Position numbers and translations under genes: made by a program
In this document: positions 52,020 through 61,015 of the stretch, piece by piece
How the letters are laid out: the number at the start of each line of letters is the position of its first letter
How positions within the stretch are numbered: position 1 is the first letter of the stretch
Origin: Streptomyces sp. SID13031
Lineage (GTDB): Bacteria; Actinomycetota; Actinomycetes; Propionibacteriales; Kribbellaceae
Direction: 5' to 3'
Assembly: GCF_010548305.1 (NCBI RefSeq)
Contig: NZ_JAAGLV010000019.1
Coordinates: 98,248-162,247, forward strand
DNA length: 64,000 bases
Notes under the pieces: generated by a model
Databases searched by the model: none
What the model was told of the DNA's origin: nothing
What the model saw: the letters and a program-made list of their open reading frames with translations, nothing else

Positions 52020-52213
52020 TCTTCCTCCTGGGCCCATATCGGTTGGGTGGGCTGGCGCTGGCGGCGCAGCGGCGGCCCCGCGCCGGACAGGAGCCGGTGG
52101 CATCTATCCCGCGCGAGGCTACCGCACTCGGGGTCACCGCACGGTGACCCCGAGCGATGTCGACCCTGATATTCACCCTGCCGGCAGACCTGTCGCGGCG
52201 GTATCTTCCGGAG

Positions 52214-52687
52214 ATGAGCAGCCCGAAAGCACCGCCTGTCTCCCTCCGGCCGCTGACCGCCGAGGAGTACGACGGCTGGAAGACCCACAGCTGCGAGAAC
52301 TACGCCGCCGATATCGGCCCGGCCCGCCGGCTCGATCCCGCGGCAGCGTTGGAGGCCGCCTACCGAGAGTTCGACACCCTGCTCACCGACGGGCCGACGA
52401 CCGAGAACCAGCTGGTCTGGCTGGCCTACCACGAGGGCACCCCGGTCGGCAGCCTGTGGATCAGCACGCAGAAGGCGGTTCCGTTCGTCTACTTGATCGA
52501 GGTGCGCGCGGAGCAGCGCGGCAAGGGATACGGACGGTCGATCATGCTGGCCGGCGAGGAGGAGTGCCGCAGCCGCGGCTACGACAGCCTCGCCCTGAAC
52601 GTCTTCGGCAGCAACAGCGTCGCCACCGGCCTCTACGACTCCCTCGGGTACGAGGTCGTCACCCAGGAGATGCGCAAGACGCTCTAG
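52214..52687 (+). CDS. GNAT family N-acetyltransferase
   Basis: A 157-residue acetyltransferase. The acetyl-CoA site is IEVRAEQRGKGYGRSIMLAGEEECRSRG with the Q/RxxGxG/A motif, followed by LNVFGSNSVATGLYDSLGYEV. It transfers an acetyl group to an amine of an unknown substrate. The ATG at 52214 has GGAG very close upstream; a GTATCT -10-like element nearby leaves room for leaderless initiation. Its stop overlaps the converging epimerase stop through CTAG. Confidence 0.88.
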   Translation: MSSPKAPPVSLRPLTAEEYDGWKTHSCENYAADIGPARRLDPAAALEAAYREFDTLLTDGPTTENQLVWLAYHEGTPVGSLWISTQKAVPFVYLIEVRAEQRGKGYGRSIMLAGEEECRSRGYDSLALNVFGSNSVATGLYDSLGYEVVTQEMRKTL

Positions 52688-53553
52688 CAGCCCTTCGCCA
52701 GGTCTGCCACCGCATCGAGGTGCTTCGGGGTCCAGCCGAGTTCGCGCTTGGCCCGGTCGCCGCTGATCCGCTGGTCGAGCGCATACGCGGCCGCGATCGG
52801 GCCCATCCGCTCAGCAGCTTCCTCGTACGTCAACTGCTCGACGCTGCCTGGAAGCCCAGCAGCCTCGGCCAGCGCCGGAGCGAGCTTGGCGAACTGCACG
52901 TTCTCCGCAACACCGAGATACATCGCCCCGGCAGGCGCGTTCAACGCAAGCACATACAGCTCGGCGATGTCCTCCACGTGCACCAAGGTCGTGTGGTTCG
53001 TCCCGTCACCGATCACCGGTACTGCGCCCGCTGCGCGGGCCGGCTCCACGAAGAACGCCTCGATCAGCCCGGCCCCTCGCCCGTACACGAGTCCCGGCAT
53101 GACCAGCACCGGACGCGACCCTTCGGCCGCCGTCGCGAGCACCTGAGCCTCGTTGTCCAGCCGCCAAGCCGTGATCGCCGGCGGGTTCATCTCCGCCGTC
53201 TCGTCGATCACCCCGTCCGTGTCGCCGTACACCCAGACACCACCGGTGTGGACGTACGCCCCACGCCCGCCGAGCCCGGCCAGCATTGCCTCGGCAGCGG
53301 CCAGGTCGATGGCACCCGCCTCCGGGCTGTTGACCGCGCCGAGGTGGATGACCCCGTCGGCGGCCGCGGCGGCAGTACGCAGTACGTCGAGATCGGCCAG
53401 ATCGCCGACGACCGCCTTGGCGCCGAGGGCGGTGACCGTGTCGACCGCCTGGTCGCTCCGGGCCAGCGAGGTCACCTCGTGTCCGTGCCGGAGCAGCGCC
53501 TCGATCGTCGCCCGGCCGATGTAGCCGGAACCGCCGGTCAGAAATACCTTCAT
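52684..53553 (-). CDS. NAD-dependent epimerase/dehydratase family (extended SDR)
   Basis: A 289-residue extended SDR. Rossmann start TGGSGYIGRATIEAL, VVGDLADL, then GVIHLGAV. The Tyr-like catalytic centre looks altered, with a VYG/WVYGDTDGVIDE segment instead of a clear YxxxK, so a non-epimerase oxidoreductase or sugar/quinone-type role is possible. AAAGGGA precedes the ATG at 53553. Converges with the GNAT gene. Confidence 0.85.
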   Translation of the reverse strand: MKVFLTGGSGYIGRATIEALLRHGHEVTSLARSDQAVDTVTALGAKAVVGDLADLDVLRTAAAAADGVIHLGAVNSPEAGAIDLAAAEAMLAGLGGRGAYVHTGGVWVYGDTDGVIDETAEMNPPAITAWRLDNEAQVLATAAEGSRPVLVMPGLVYGRGAGLIEAFFVEPARAAGAVPVIGDGTNHTTLVHVEDIAELYVLALNAPAGAMYLGVAENVQFAKLAPALAEAAGLPGSVEQLTYEEAAERMGPIAAAYALDQRISGDRAKRELGWTPKHLDAVADLAKGC

Positions 53554-53640
53554 GAATGTTCCCTTTCTGTCCTCTCCAGCCTCCGTCTGTCGCTCTGCGT
53601 AGTCCAAGACCTGTTCTGCCGTCTGTGATACCTCTGGGGT

Positions 53641-54696
53641 ATGAGCACGTCACCTGGCTGGTGGTTGCTGCACGTCGACATGGATCAGTTCATCGCCGCG
53701 GTGGAGATCCGCCGCCGGCCTGAGCTGCGTGGGCTGCCGGTTGTCGTCGGCGGTTCGGGTGATCCCACCCAGGCCCGGCAAGTGGTCGCCACCGCGTCGT
53801 ACGAGGCGCGTGAGTTCGGGGTGCACTCGGGCATGCCGTTGCGGGCGGCTCTGAAGAAGTGCCCCGTCGCGGTGTTCCTGGCGACCGATCCGGCGGCGTA
53901 CGACGCTGCGTCGGCCGAGGTGATGGACACGCTGCGCGAGTTCCCGGTGATCGTCGAGGTGTGGGGTTGGGACGAGTGCTTCGTCGGTGCTTCGACGGAT
54001 GATCCGGAGGCGCTGGCCGGCGAGCTGCGGGCCGCAGTACTGGAACGGACGGGGTTGGCGTGCTCGATCGGGATCGGTGACAACAAGGTGCGGGCCAAGC
54101 TCGCCACCGGATTCGGCAAGCGGGACAGCGGGAGCGGCTTGGGGATCTATCGGTTGACCGCCGCCAACTGGGTCGAGGTGATGCACGAGCGTCCGGTGCG
54201 TGAGCTGTGGGGTATCGGCAGCCGGATGTCGCAGAACCTCAACGAATTGGGGCTTTTCACCGTGGCGGAGCTCGCGGCGGCCGACGTCGACGTACTGACG
54301 AAGCGGTTCGGGCCGAACATGGGGGCGTGGTATCTCGCGCTCGGGCGCGGGCTCGGTGACACCGAGGTGACCGACGTACCGCGCGAGCCGGTGTCGCGGA
54401 GTCATGAGGAGACATTCGCTGTCGATCTTGCCGACCGCGCCGAGGTCGAGCGCGAGTTGCGGCGGATCGCACTCACGGTCACCCGCGAGATCGTCGCCGA
54501 GGGCCGGAGCGTCCAGCGGATCGCGGTGAAGGTTCGCTTCACCTCCTTCTTCACACCGATCAAGAGCCGGAAGCTGCCCGAGATCACCCAGGATCCTGAG
54601 GTCGTCGCGGCGGCGGCACTCGTCCTGCTGGAGAAGTTCGAGCTACGCCGGCCGGTCCGGCTGCTCGGCGTCCGGGTGGAATTCCCCCGGCCCTGA
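53641..54696 (+). CDS. dinB: Y-family DNA polymerase, DinB2-like
   Basis: A 351-residue translesion polymerase. The active-site acids are Asp13 in HVDMDQF and Asp111/Glu112 in WGWDECF. Finger residues SYEAREFGVHSGMPL and the thumb IGIGDNKVRAKLATGFGK, WGIGSRMSQNLNELGLFTVAEL are clear, then the little finger. The steric-gate position after Phe17 is Ile18 (most DinB have Phe/Tyr). M. smegmatis DinB2 has Leu there and tolerates ribonucleotides. No LexA box is evident upstream. The ATG follows closely after GGGGT. Confidence 0.9.
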   Translation: MSTSPGWWLLHVDMDQFIAAVEIRRRPELRGLPVVVGGSGDPTQARQVVATASYEAREFGVHSGMPLRAALKKCPVAVFLATDPAAYDAASAEVMDTLREFPVIVEVWGWDECFVGASTDDPEALAGELRAAVLERTGLACSIGIGDNKVRAKLATGFGKRDSGSGLGIYRLTAANWVEVMHERPVRELWGIGSRMSQNLNELGLFTVAELAAADVDVLTKRFGPNMGAWYLALGRGLGDTEVTDVPREPVSRSHEETFAVDLADRAEVERELRRIALTVTREIVAEGRSVQRIAVKVRFTSFFTPIKSRKLPEITQDPEVVAAAALVLLEKFELRRPVRLLGVRVEFPRP

Positions 54697-54727
54697 ACTT
54701 CTGCCCGGAAGAACGCGTCCAACGGGT

Positions 54728-55429
54728 ATGTTGACCCGCGCAACCGCCATCAGCGCAGCTCTCGCCGTACTGGCCACCGGCGGCCTGGCCACGGCAGCCG
54801 TGGCTCGCTCGCACTCCTCCGCTGATGGTGGCGGTGCGTGGAATGTGGTCGCCGGGGGCGACCTCAAGGGGCCGCCGGCCGCGAAGAAGCCAGTCGGCAC
54901 TCAGCCGAAGCCGGTCGACAAGGTGCCTGCGCTCAAGGCGGCGCAGGTGAGGTACCAGCACGAAAGCTGGGGCGACCCGAAGACGGAGGTCGGCGTCGTC
55001 ATCTGGGCGCCGAAGGGCTGGAAGAAGGTGAAGCTGTCGACGTTCGAGGTGAAGTTCACCAGCCCGAACGGCCGGTGGAACCTGCGCGTGGACGCCACGG
55101 CCAAGGACGAGCCGATCAAGACCGCCGCGGACGCCAAGTACGAGCTGACCTCGTCCTCGACCGAGGACTTCAAACTGATCTCTCGCGAAACCGGCGCCAC
55201 CCGCGCGACCAATCCGAACTTCCAGGGCGTGATCTTCCACCATCGCACCCTGACCTACACCTACACAGACCCCAACCGAGGGCCCCGACTGGTGGTCGAC
55301 CGCTTCGTCTCCATCGACGACACCGCCCACACCATGTTCGAGGTCAGCACCGGCGGTCGTCCCCAGGACGCCGCCGCCTTGGCTGCCATCACCGCCAAGG
55401 CGACCGAGGACTTCATCCGGCTCCCCTGA
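54728..55429 (+). CDS. Secreted or membrane-anchored protein of unknown function
   Basis: A 233-residue protein. A hydrophobic N-terminus (about 5-27, ISAALAVLATGGLATAAVA) serves as signal peptide or anchor, and a linker follows to about residue 60. The globular part (about 70-230) contains WAPKGWKKVKLSTFEVKF, a stretch with polar strands, and ends with TTKATEDFIRLP-like sequence. It is not recognised; the fold resembles actinobacterial exported proteins of the LpqN/PsbP-like kind in strand pattern only. It converges with the lactonase gene. Confidence 0.65.
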   Translation: MLTRATAISAALAVLATGGLATAAVARSHSSADGGGAWNVVAGGDLKGPPAAKKPVGTQPKPVDKVPALKAAQVRYQHESWGDPKTEVGVVIWAPKGWKKVKLSTFEVKFTSPNGRWNLRVDATAKDEPIKTAADAKYELTSSSTEDFKLISRETGATRATNPNFQGVIFHHRTLTYTYTDPNRGPRLVVDRFVSIDDTAHTMFEVSTGGRPQDAAALAAITAKATEDFIRLP

Positions 55430-55442
55430 CCCGAGCGGCCAG

Positions 55443-56288
55443 TCAGGTGAGGTTGTAGACGCGACGGGCTGTGTTGCCGAAGATCGCCTCGCGTTCGGCG
55501 GTGGTGAGGATGGCTGTCAGGTCGGTGGCTGCTTGGACTACTTCGGCGTACGAGGCGGCGAGTAGGCAGACGGGCCAGTCGGAGCCGAACATCACTCGGT
55601 CGGGGCCGAAGGCGTCCAGTACCACCTCGACGTAGGGCTGGAGGTCGGAGACTTTCCAATCTGTCCAGGATGCCTCGGTCACCATGCCGGAGAGCTTGCA
55701 GGAGACGTTCGGCAGGGCAGCGAGTGCTCTGAGCTCAGAAGCCCAGGGCTCGAGGTCGCCGCCGATGACCGGCTTGGAGATGTGGTCGACGACGAATGAC
55801 AGTTGCGGTAGAGCCTGCGCGGTCTCCAGCGCGGCCGGCAGGTGCGGAGTCTTCGTCAGCAGGTCGTAGACCAGCCCCGCATCGGCGACCGCTGCAAGCC
55901 CTGTGCGTACGTCGTCGCGGCACAACCACCGCGGGTCGGGCTCGTCGTGCACCTGATGCCGGATGCCCTTCAGCCACGCACCATCCGCCCGCTCCTTCAA
56001 CGCCGCCAACGCCTCGTTGACCTCGGCCGCGGTGAGATCAACCCACCCGACCACACCTGCCACCAATTCGTTGCCAGTAGCAACTTCCAGGAACTCGGGC
56101 GTCTCAGCAGCCACGCCAACTGTCTGCACCAGCACCGTCGACGTCACCCCGGCTTCCGCCGCCAGTGGAGCAAGCTCGTCGACCGAGAAGTTCCGCCGGA
56201 CCGGATCCAGCCCCGGCCCCACCATCCAGGTCTGCTCCCGGACACTCAGATCCCAGACGTGGTGGTGCGCGTCAACTCGCCCGCTCAT
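55443..56288 (-). CDS. Amidohydrolase, sugar-lactonase (L-fuconolactonase-like) family
   Basis: A 281-residue COG3618-type TIM-barrel enzyme. Metal site DAHHHVWDLS near the N-terminus, GWVDLTAA, KGIRHQVHDEPDPRWL, FVVDHISKP and the terminal Asp in VMFGSDWPVC. This family hydrolyses L-fucono- or L-rhamnono-lactones and related cyclic esters. ATG overlaps the ATPase stop (ATGA). It is the last gene of the six-gene sugar operon and fits the lactone-opening step. Confidence 0.88.
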   Translation of the reverse strand: MSGRVDAHHHVWDLSVREQTWMVGPGLDPVRRNFSVDELAPLAAEAGVTSTVLVQTVGVAAETPEFLEVATGNELVAGVVGWVDLTAAEVNEALAALKERADGAWLKGIRHQVHDEPDPRWLCRDDVRTGLAAVADAGLVYDLLTKTPHLPAALETAQALPQLSFVVDHISKPVIGGDLEPWASELRALAALPNVSCKLSGMVTEASWTDWKVSDLQPYVEVVLDAFGPDRVMFGSDWPVCLLAASYAEVVQAATDLTAILTTAEREAIFGNTARRVYNLT

Positions 56289-57820
56289 GCTGCGGCCGTT
56301 CCTTCCGCGTGGATGAGGCGGATGACCTGGTGGCTCATCGTGTCGTAGTCATGGGTGTTCGGGACTTCGCCACGGACCCGGAAATCTCGCATGACGACCA
56401 CCCGGTCGGCCAGCGTGATCATCTCCGGCAGGTCCGAAGTGATCAGCAGGATGGCCAGGCCGTTGGCGGCCAGATCCCAGATCAGGGTGTGGAAGGCGTC
56501 CTTGGTGCGGACATCGATACCGACCGTCGGCTCGTCGATGATCAGGATCTCGGTCTTCGCCGCCAGCCACTTCGCCAGCGAGACCTTCTGCTGATTGCCG
56601 CCCGACAGAGTGCCGGCGAGTTGCTCCGGTGACGCGATCCGGATCCCGAGCTGCTCGACGTACTCGGCGACCAGAGCGGACTCCGCCTTCTTCGGCACGT
56701 AGGACAGCCCCGGAACCCGCCCGAGCCGCTTCTGCAGCCGATCCCACACCGTCACAGCGATGTTGCGTTGCACCGACTGCTCCAGGAAGACGCCTTCCTC
56801 CTTGCGGTTCTCGGTGACATACCCGATCTTGTGGTTCTTCAGCGCGTCCCGCACGTTCCGAATCCGCACCGCCTCACCCCGCACCCGTACTTCGCCCGCC
56901 GTGATCCGGTCGAGCCCGAGCAGCGCCTTGGCCAGCTCACTCCGGCCGGCGCCGACGAGCCCGTAGAGCCCGACGATCTCCCCCGGCCGCACGCTGAGGT
57001 CGACGCCCACGTGGCCGGTCGCAGTACCGACTCCCGAGAGCTCCAGCAATGGCGCCGCATCGGCGGCGACCGTCCGCGGCGGGAGCGTCAGTGCCTCGTG
57101 CACCCGACCCACCATCAGGTCGACGACCTGGTCACGCGTGAGGTCCGACAAGGCGCCGGACTCGAGCACCGACGAACCGTCCCGCAGCACCGTGACGGTG
57201 TCGCAGATCTGGAAGACCTCTTCGAGCTTGTGGCTGACGAACAGCACCGCGCGCCCGTCGTTCTTGAGCTTCTCGACCACCCGGAAGAGCCGCTCGGCCT
57301 CGTTCGGCGTGATCGAGGCCGTCGGCTCGTCGAGCAGCAGCACCCGGCTCTCGATCGAGAGCGCCTTCGCGATCTCGACCAGCTGCGCCTGCGCGACGGA
57401 CAGCTCCGTCACCGGCAGATCCGGGTCGAGCTCCAGGTCGAGCTCGGCCAGCCAGCGCGACGCCTCGGACCGGATCCGGCCGCGATCCACCAGTCCGCGG
57501 GAGGTCGGCAGCTTCTGGAGCAGGATGTTCTCCCCGATCGTGAAGCCCGGGATCAGGTTGCGCTCCTGGTGCACGACGCCGATCCCGGCCGAGGCCGATT
57601 CGTGCGGCGACCCGAAGGTGACCTCTTTGCCGTCCAGCAACAGCCGCCCGCCATCCGGCTTGTAGAGCCCGGTGATCACCTTGATCAGGGTCGACTTGCC
57701 GGCACCGTTCTCCCCCAGCAACGCGTGCACCGAGCCCGCTTCGAGCTTCAGCGTCACCCCGTCGAGCGCCCGGACACCAGGGAACAACTTGTCCACAGCG
57801 GAGGCTTCGAACAGCGTCAT
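56285..57820 (-). CDS. Sugar ABC transporter ATP-binding protein (RbsA/CUT2 type)
   Basis: A 511-residue protein with two fused ATPase domains. Domain 1 (1-240): Walker A GENGAGKST, signature LSVAQAQLVEIAKAL, Walker B LLLDEPTAS. Domain 2 (about 255-505): degenerate Walker A GLVGAGRSE, signature LSGGNQQKVSLAKWL, IIDEPTVGID. It drives uptake of a monosaccharide with the two permeases and the binding lipoprotein encoded upstream. AGGAGGGG precedes the ATG and the start overlaps the permease stop by 4 bp. Confidence 0.94.
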   Translation of the reverse strand: MTLFEASAVDKLFPGVRALDGVTLKLEAGSVHALLGENGAGKSTLIKVITGLYKPDGGRLLLDGKEVTFGSPHESASAGIGVVHQERNLIPGFTIGENILLQKLPTSRGLVDRGRIRSEASRWLAELDLELDPDLPVTELSVAQAQLVEIAKALSIESRVLLLDEPTASITPNEAERLFRVVEKLKNDGRAVLFVSHKLEEVFQICDTVTVLRDGSSVLESGALSDLTRDQVVDLMVGRVHEALTLPPRTVAADAAPLLELSGVGTATGHVGVDLSVRPGEIVGLYGLVGAGRSELAKALLGLDRITAGEVRVRGEAVRIRNVRDALKNHKIGYVTENRKEEGVFLEQSVQRNIAVTVWDRLQKRLGRVPGLSYVPKKAESALVAEYVEQLGIRIASPEQLAGTLSGGNQQKVSLAKWLAAKTEILIIDEPTVGIDVRTKDAFHTLIWDLAANGLAILLITSDLPEMITLADRVVVMRDFRVRGEVPNTHDYDTMSHQVIRLIHAEGTAAA

Positions 57821-58824
57821 GAGACCCCTCCTGCCACGGCAGCGTCCGGCGCTTTGACGACCGTACGCCGCTCCTGGCGGCGGGTTCGGACCTGGCCGAG
57901 GACCACCGAGCCGAGCACGACGGTGCCGACGACGAAGTTCACCCAGCTGGGCTCGAGCGAGAACTCCGCCCGAGCCGTGTCGACGAAGCGCACGATGAAG
58001 GCGGCCAGCACCGTACCGAGCACGACTGCCGAGCCGCCGGTGAGGAGGGCGCCACCGATGATCGGCGCGGCGAAGCTCGGCAGCAGCCAGTCGCCGCCGA
58101 TGCTCTTGTTCACGCCCGGCGACGACGCGATGGTCAGGACCGCCGCGACGCCGAGGATCGCGCCGGACAGCGTGTGCGCGACGATCACCGAGCGGTCGTT
58201 GGAGATCCCCGAAAGCCTTGCGGCAATGGGGTTCCCGCCTGAGGCGAGCAGCTGCCGCCCAGGGACCGTCCGGCGCAACATCAGCGCGAGCAACCCGGCC
58301 ACCAGCAGCGCCACCAGGAAGATCAACGGGAGCACCCCGAACACGGCGTACGAGCCGAAGCTCTTCAGTCCTTGGGGATAGGCGTCGATCGTGCGCGTGC
58401 CCACCAGCCGGTACTGCACGCCGAGCAGCACGGTCATCGTCGCCAGCGTGACGATGAACCCGTTGATCCGGGTCAGCACGACGAGCAGCCCGTTGGCCAA
58501 GCCGGCGAGCGTCGCGAGCAGGAAGCCGATCAGCAGCGCGAGCGGCACGGGCACGCCGTGGTCGGCCATCAGCACGCCCATCGCGCACGCGGCGAACCCG
58601 CCGACGGCACCGACGGCGAGGTTGAGTTGACCCACGGCCAAGACCACCATCTGAGCCAATCCGATCAGTACCGGCACCGCAAGGAACTGAAGGAGCACTC
58701 GCAGTGAATTCGCCTCGAGCAGGTCACCGTGCGAGGCGATCACCAAAGCGATGAAGAACACCACGCCGATCACCAGCAGAGTCATCTCGGTCGTCTTCGC
58801 GAACCGCAGAGCGAACGGCTTCAT
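57817..58824 (-). CDS. Sugar ABC transporter permease (RbsC-like, 2)
   Basis: A 335-residue permease with about ten membrane segments of the CUT2/RbsC family. Seen: GLAQMVVLAVGQLNLAVGAVGG, NGLLVVLTRINGFIVTLATMTVLLG, RLSGISNDRSVIVAHTLSGAILG, and PIIGGALLTGGSAVVLGTVLAAFIV. It pairs with the permease encoded just upstream to form a heterodimeric channel. ATGA overlap on both sides. Confidence 0.93.
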   Translation of the reverse strand: MKPFALRFAKTTEMTLLVIGVVFFIALVIASHGDLLEANSLRVLLQFLAVPVLIGLAQMVVLAVGQLNLAVGAVGGFAACAMGVLMADHGVPVPLALLIGFLLATLAGLANGLLVVLTRINGFIVTLATMTVLLGVQYRLVGTRTIDAYPQGLKSFGSYAVFGVLPLIFLVALLVAGLLALMLRRTVPGRQLLASGGNPIAARLSGISNDRSVIVAHTLSGAILGVAAVLTIASSPGVNKSIGGDWLLPSFAAPIIGGALLTGGSAVVLGTVLAAFIVRFVDTARAEFSLEPSWVNFVVGTVVLGSVVLGQVRTRRQERRTVVKAPDAAVAGGVS

Positions 58825-59906
58825 CTCTCCTTCACCCCCTGCCGGTCGGACAGCACTGTTCGGAACCGGTCGGTCGAGAGCGCGACGAGCAGGATCAGCC
58901 CGAGGTAGATGTTCAGGCTCTCCAGCCCGACCCCCAGCAGATCAAGGCCTTTCCGGATCACCGAGGTCAGCGCGGTACCGAGCAACGTGCCCCAGATCGA
59001 AATGAAACCGCCGGCCAGCAGCGTCCCGCCGAGGATCGGGCCGAGGAACGACGGCAGCATGAACTCCTCGCCGATCGTCGCCTTGATCGACCCGGTGCTC
59101 ACCGCGAGCATGAACCCGGCCAGCGCCGCCAGACAGCCCGACATGGCATGCGCCGTGATCACCCGGCGAGCGGTTGGGATCCCCGACAACTCGGCGGCCT
59201 TCACCGAAGTACCGGTCATCAACAGCTCGCGACCGAGCTTGGTCCGGCTGTAGATCCAGCCGACCACGATCATGGCGATCACCGCGAACATGGCCAGCTG
59301 CGGCACGGCGGGCGAGCCGCAGACGTTGCCGATGCAGACGTCCGCGAGCGAGTAGTTGCGCAGCTCGCGCATCCCCGGCGGCTTGGTGACGAAGGCGGCG
59401 TTGTCGGTCAGCCCGGTGTAGACGAGCGGAATCAGCCCGAGCAGCAGGAAGTCGAGGGCCAGCGTGACGACGAAGGAGTTCACGCCGGTCCGGGCGATCA
59501 CCCAGCCCGCGAGCGCGCCGATCGCAGTACCGGCGATCAGGCCGACCAGCAGACCGGCGTACAGGCTGAAGTGCCACAGGTCATACGAGATGCCCGTGAT
59601 CATCATCGAGAAGGCCGCCATCCGGCCGACGGCGAGGTTCATGTGGCCGATCGACAGCACGCACATCTGGGCCAGGCCGACGACGGTGAACATCGCGATA
59701 TCGCGGAGCAGCGGGAAGATCACCAGCTGCTGGTTGAAGAACGCGGGGCGGAGGATCCCGAAGAGCGCGGAGAGCGCCACCACCAGGATCAGCAGGCCGA
59801 TCCGCTGATTGGCCCACCAGGGAGTGCGCCCACCGCGCGGCTGCTCGACCGGTGCGTCCGGTTCCTGCAGCGCCGCGGTGGCGGTCTCCGAGACGGGTGC
59901 GCTCAC
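58821..59906 (-). CDS. Sugar ABC transporter permease (RbsC-like, 1)
   Basis: A 361-residue CUT2 permease. An N-terminal cytoplasmic tail of about 30 residues is followed by about ten membrane segments. Family motifs: GLAQMCVLSIGHMNLAVGRMAAF, RTGVNSFVVTLALDFLLLG, GIPTARRVITAHAMSG, LGPILGGTLLAGGFISIWGTLLG. A loop with CIGNVCGS (two Cys) is unusual and could form a disulfide on the outside. GTG at 59906 overlaps the dehydratase stop (GTGA). Confidence 0.93.
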   Translation of the reverse strand: MSAPVSETATAALQEPDAPVEQPRGGRTPWWANQRIGLLILVVALSALFGILRPAFFNQQLVIFPLLRDIAMFTVVGLAQMCVLSIGHMNLAVGRMAAFSMMITGISYDLWHFSLYAGLLVGLIAGTAIGALAGWVIARTGVNSFVVTLALDFLLLGLIPLVYTGLTDNAAFVTKPPGMRELRNYSLADVCIGNVCGSPAVPQLAMFAVIAMIVVGWIYSRTKLGRELLMTGTSVKAAELSGIPTARRVITAHAMSGCLAALAGFMLAVSTGSIKATIGEEFMLPSFLGPILGGTLLAGGFISIWGTLLGTALTSVIRKGLDLLGVGLESLNIYLGLILLVALSTDRFRTVLSDRQGVKER

Positions 59907-61015
59907 GAGACCCGCCGGTCGTCGATCGCGTCCCGGTCCCAGTCGATCCCGAGGCCTGGTTCGTCGGGTGCGACGGCGTGCCCCTCGACGATCTCCATCT
60001 CGCTCTTGGTGATCGCCCGCAACTGCGGGATGTGTTCGACGTACCGGCCGTTCGGTACCGCGGCCGTCAGGCTGACGTGGAGCTCCATCAGGAAGTGCGG
60101 GCAGACCTCGAGGTTGAAGGTCTCGGCCAGGTGCGCCACCTTCAGCCACGGGGTGATGCCGCCGATCCGGGCGACGTCCACCTGGATGATGCCGGCCGCG
60201 CCCGCGGCGACGTACTCGCGGAACTGCGAGATCGAGTACATCGACTCGCCGACCGCGATCGGGATCGAGGTGGACTCGGCCAGCCGGACGTGCCCGGTCA
60301 GATCGTCGGCCGGCAACGGCTCCTCGAACCAGCTCAGGTCGAGCGGCTCGAATGCACGGGCGCGGCGCTTCGCTTCGGCGTACGTCATCGACTGGTTGGC
60401 GTCGACCATGATGTCGAGGGCCGGACCGACAGCATCCCGTACCGCGGACAGCCGCTCGAGATCCTCGTGGACGCGCGGCTTGCCCACCTTGAGCTTCACC
60501 CCGGGCCAGCCGGCCTTCTGCGAGGCGAGCGCGCCGGCGACGAGCTGGTCCGTTGTCAGGTGCAACCAACCGCCTTCGGTGTCGTACAGCGGCACGCGCT
60601 GACGGAAGCCACCCGCGAGCCGCCAGAGCGGTTGGTCCGCCCGGCGACAGCGCAGATCCCACAGGGCGGTGTCGACCGAGGCGAGCGCGAGCGAGGTGAT
60701 CGCGCCGACCGTCGTCGCCCGGGTGGAGGCGAACAGGTCGAACCAGATCCCCTCGACGTTGCGGGCGTCGGCGCCGACCAGCCGCGGCAACAGGTGATCG
60801 CGCAGCATCGAGAGGACGGCGGTACCACCGGTACCGATCGTGTAGGAGTAGCCGAGTCCGGAGTACCCGTCGGTGGTCTCGAGCTCGACGAAGATCGTCT
60901 CCTGCTTGAGGAAGGACTGGACCGCGTCGGTCCGGACGGTCTCCACCTCGAGGTCGACCAGGAAGGCCTCGGCGCGGCTGATCGTTGTCTTGGGCAAGGT
61001 CTTCAGTCCACTCAC
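59903..61015 (-). CDS. Enolase superfamily enzyme (mandelate racemase/sugar-acid dehydratase type)
   Basis: A 370-residue member. Catalytic features in the barrel: KLKVGK (KxK), metal-ligand Asp in MVDANQSM, Glu in WFEEPLPADD, Glu in VGESMYS, and His in CPHFLMELH. These fit an acid-sugar dehydratase of the muconate-lactonising/mandelate-racemase branch, such as L-fuconate, rhamnonate or galactarate dehydratase. In the operon it would act on the acid made by the lactonase. GTG at 61015 overlaps the binding protein stop (GTGA). Confidence 0.9.
   Translation of the reverse strand: MSGLKTLPKTTISRAEAFLVDLEVETVRTDAVQSFLKQETIFVELETTDGYSGLGYSYTIGTGGTAVLSMLRDHLLPRLVGADARNVEGIWFDLFASTRATTVGAITSLALASVDTALWDLRCRRADQPLWRLAGGFRQRVPLYDTEGGWLHLTTDQLVAGALASQKAGWPGVKLKVGKPRVHEDLERLSAVRDAVGPALDIMVDANQSMTYAEAKRRARAFEPLDLSWFEEPLPADDLTGHVRLAESTSIPIAVGESMYSISQFREYVAAGAAGIIQVDVARIGGITPWLKVAHLAETFNLEVCPHFLMELHVSLTAAVPNGRYVEHIPQLRAITKSEMEIVEGHAVAPDEPGLGIDWDRDAIDDRRVS

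Noticed and set aside
53554..53640. SOS (LexA) box before the Y-family polymerase
   Set aside because: No GAACN4GTTC-like sequence was found in the short upstream region.
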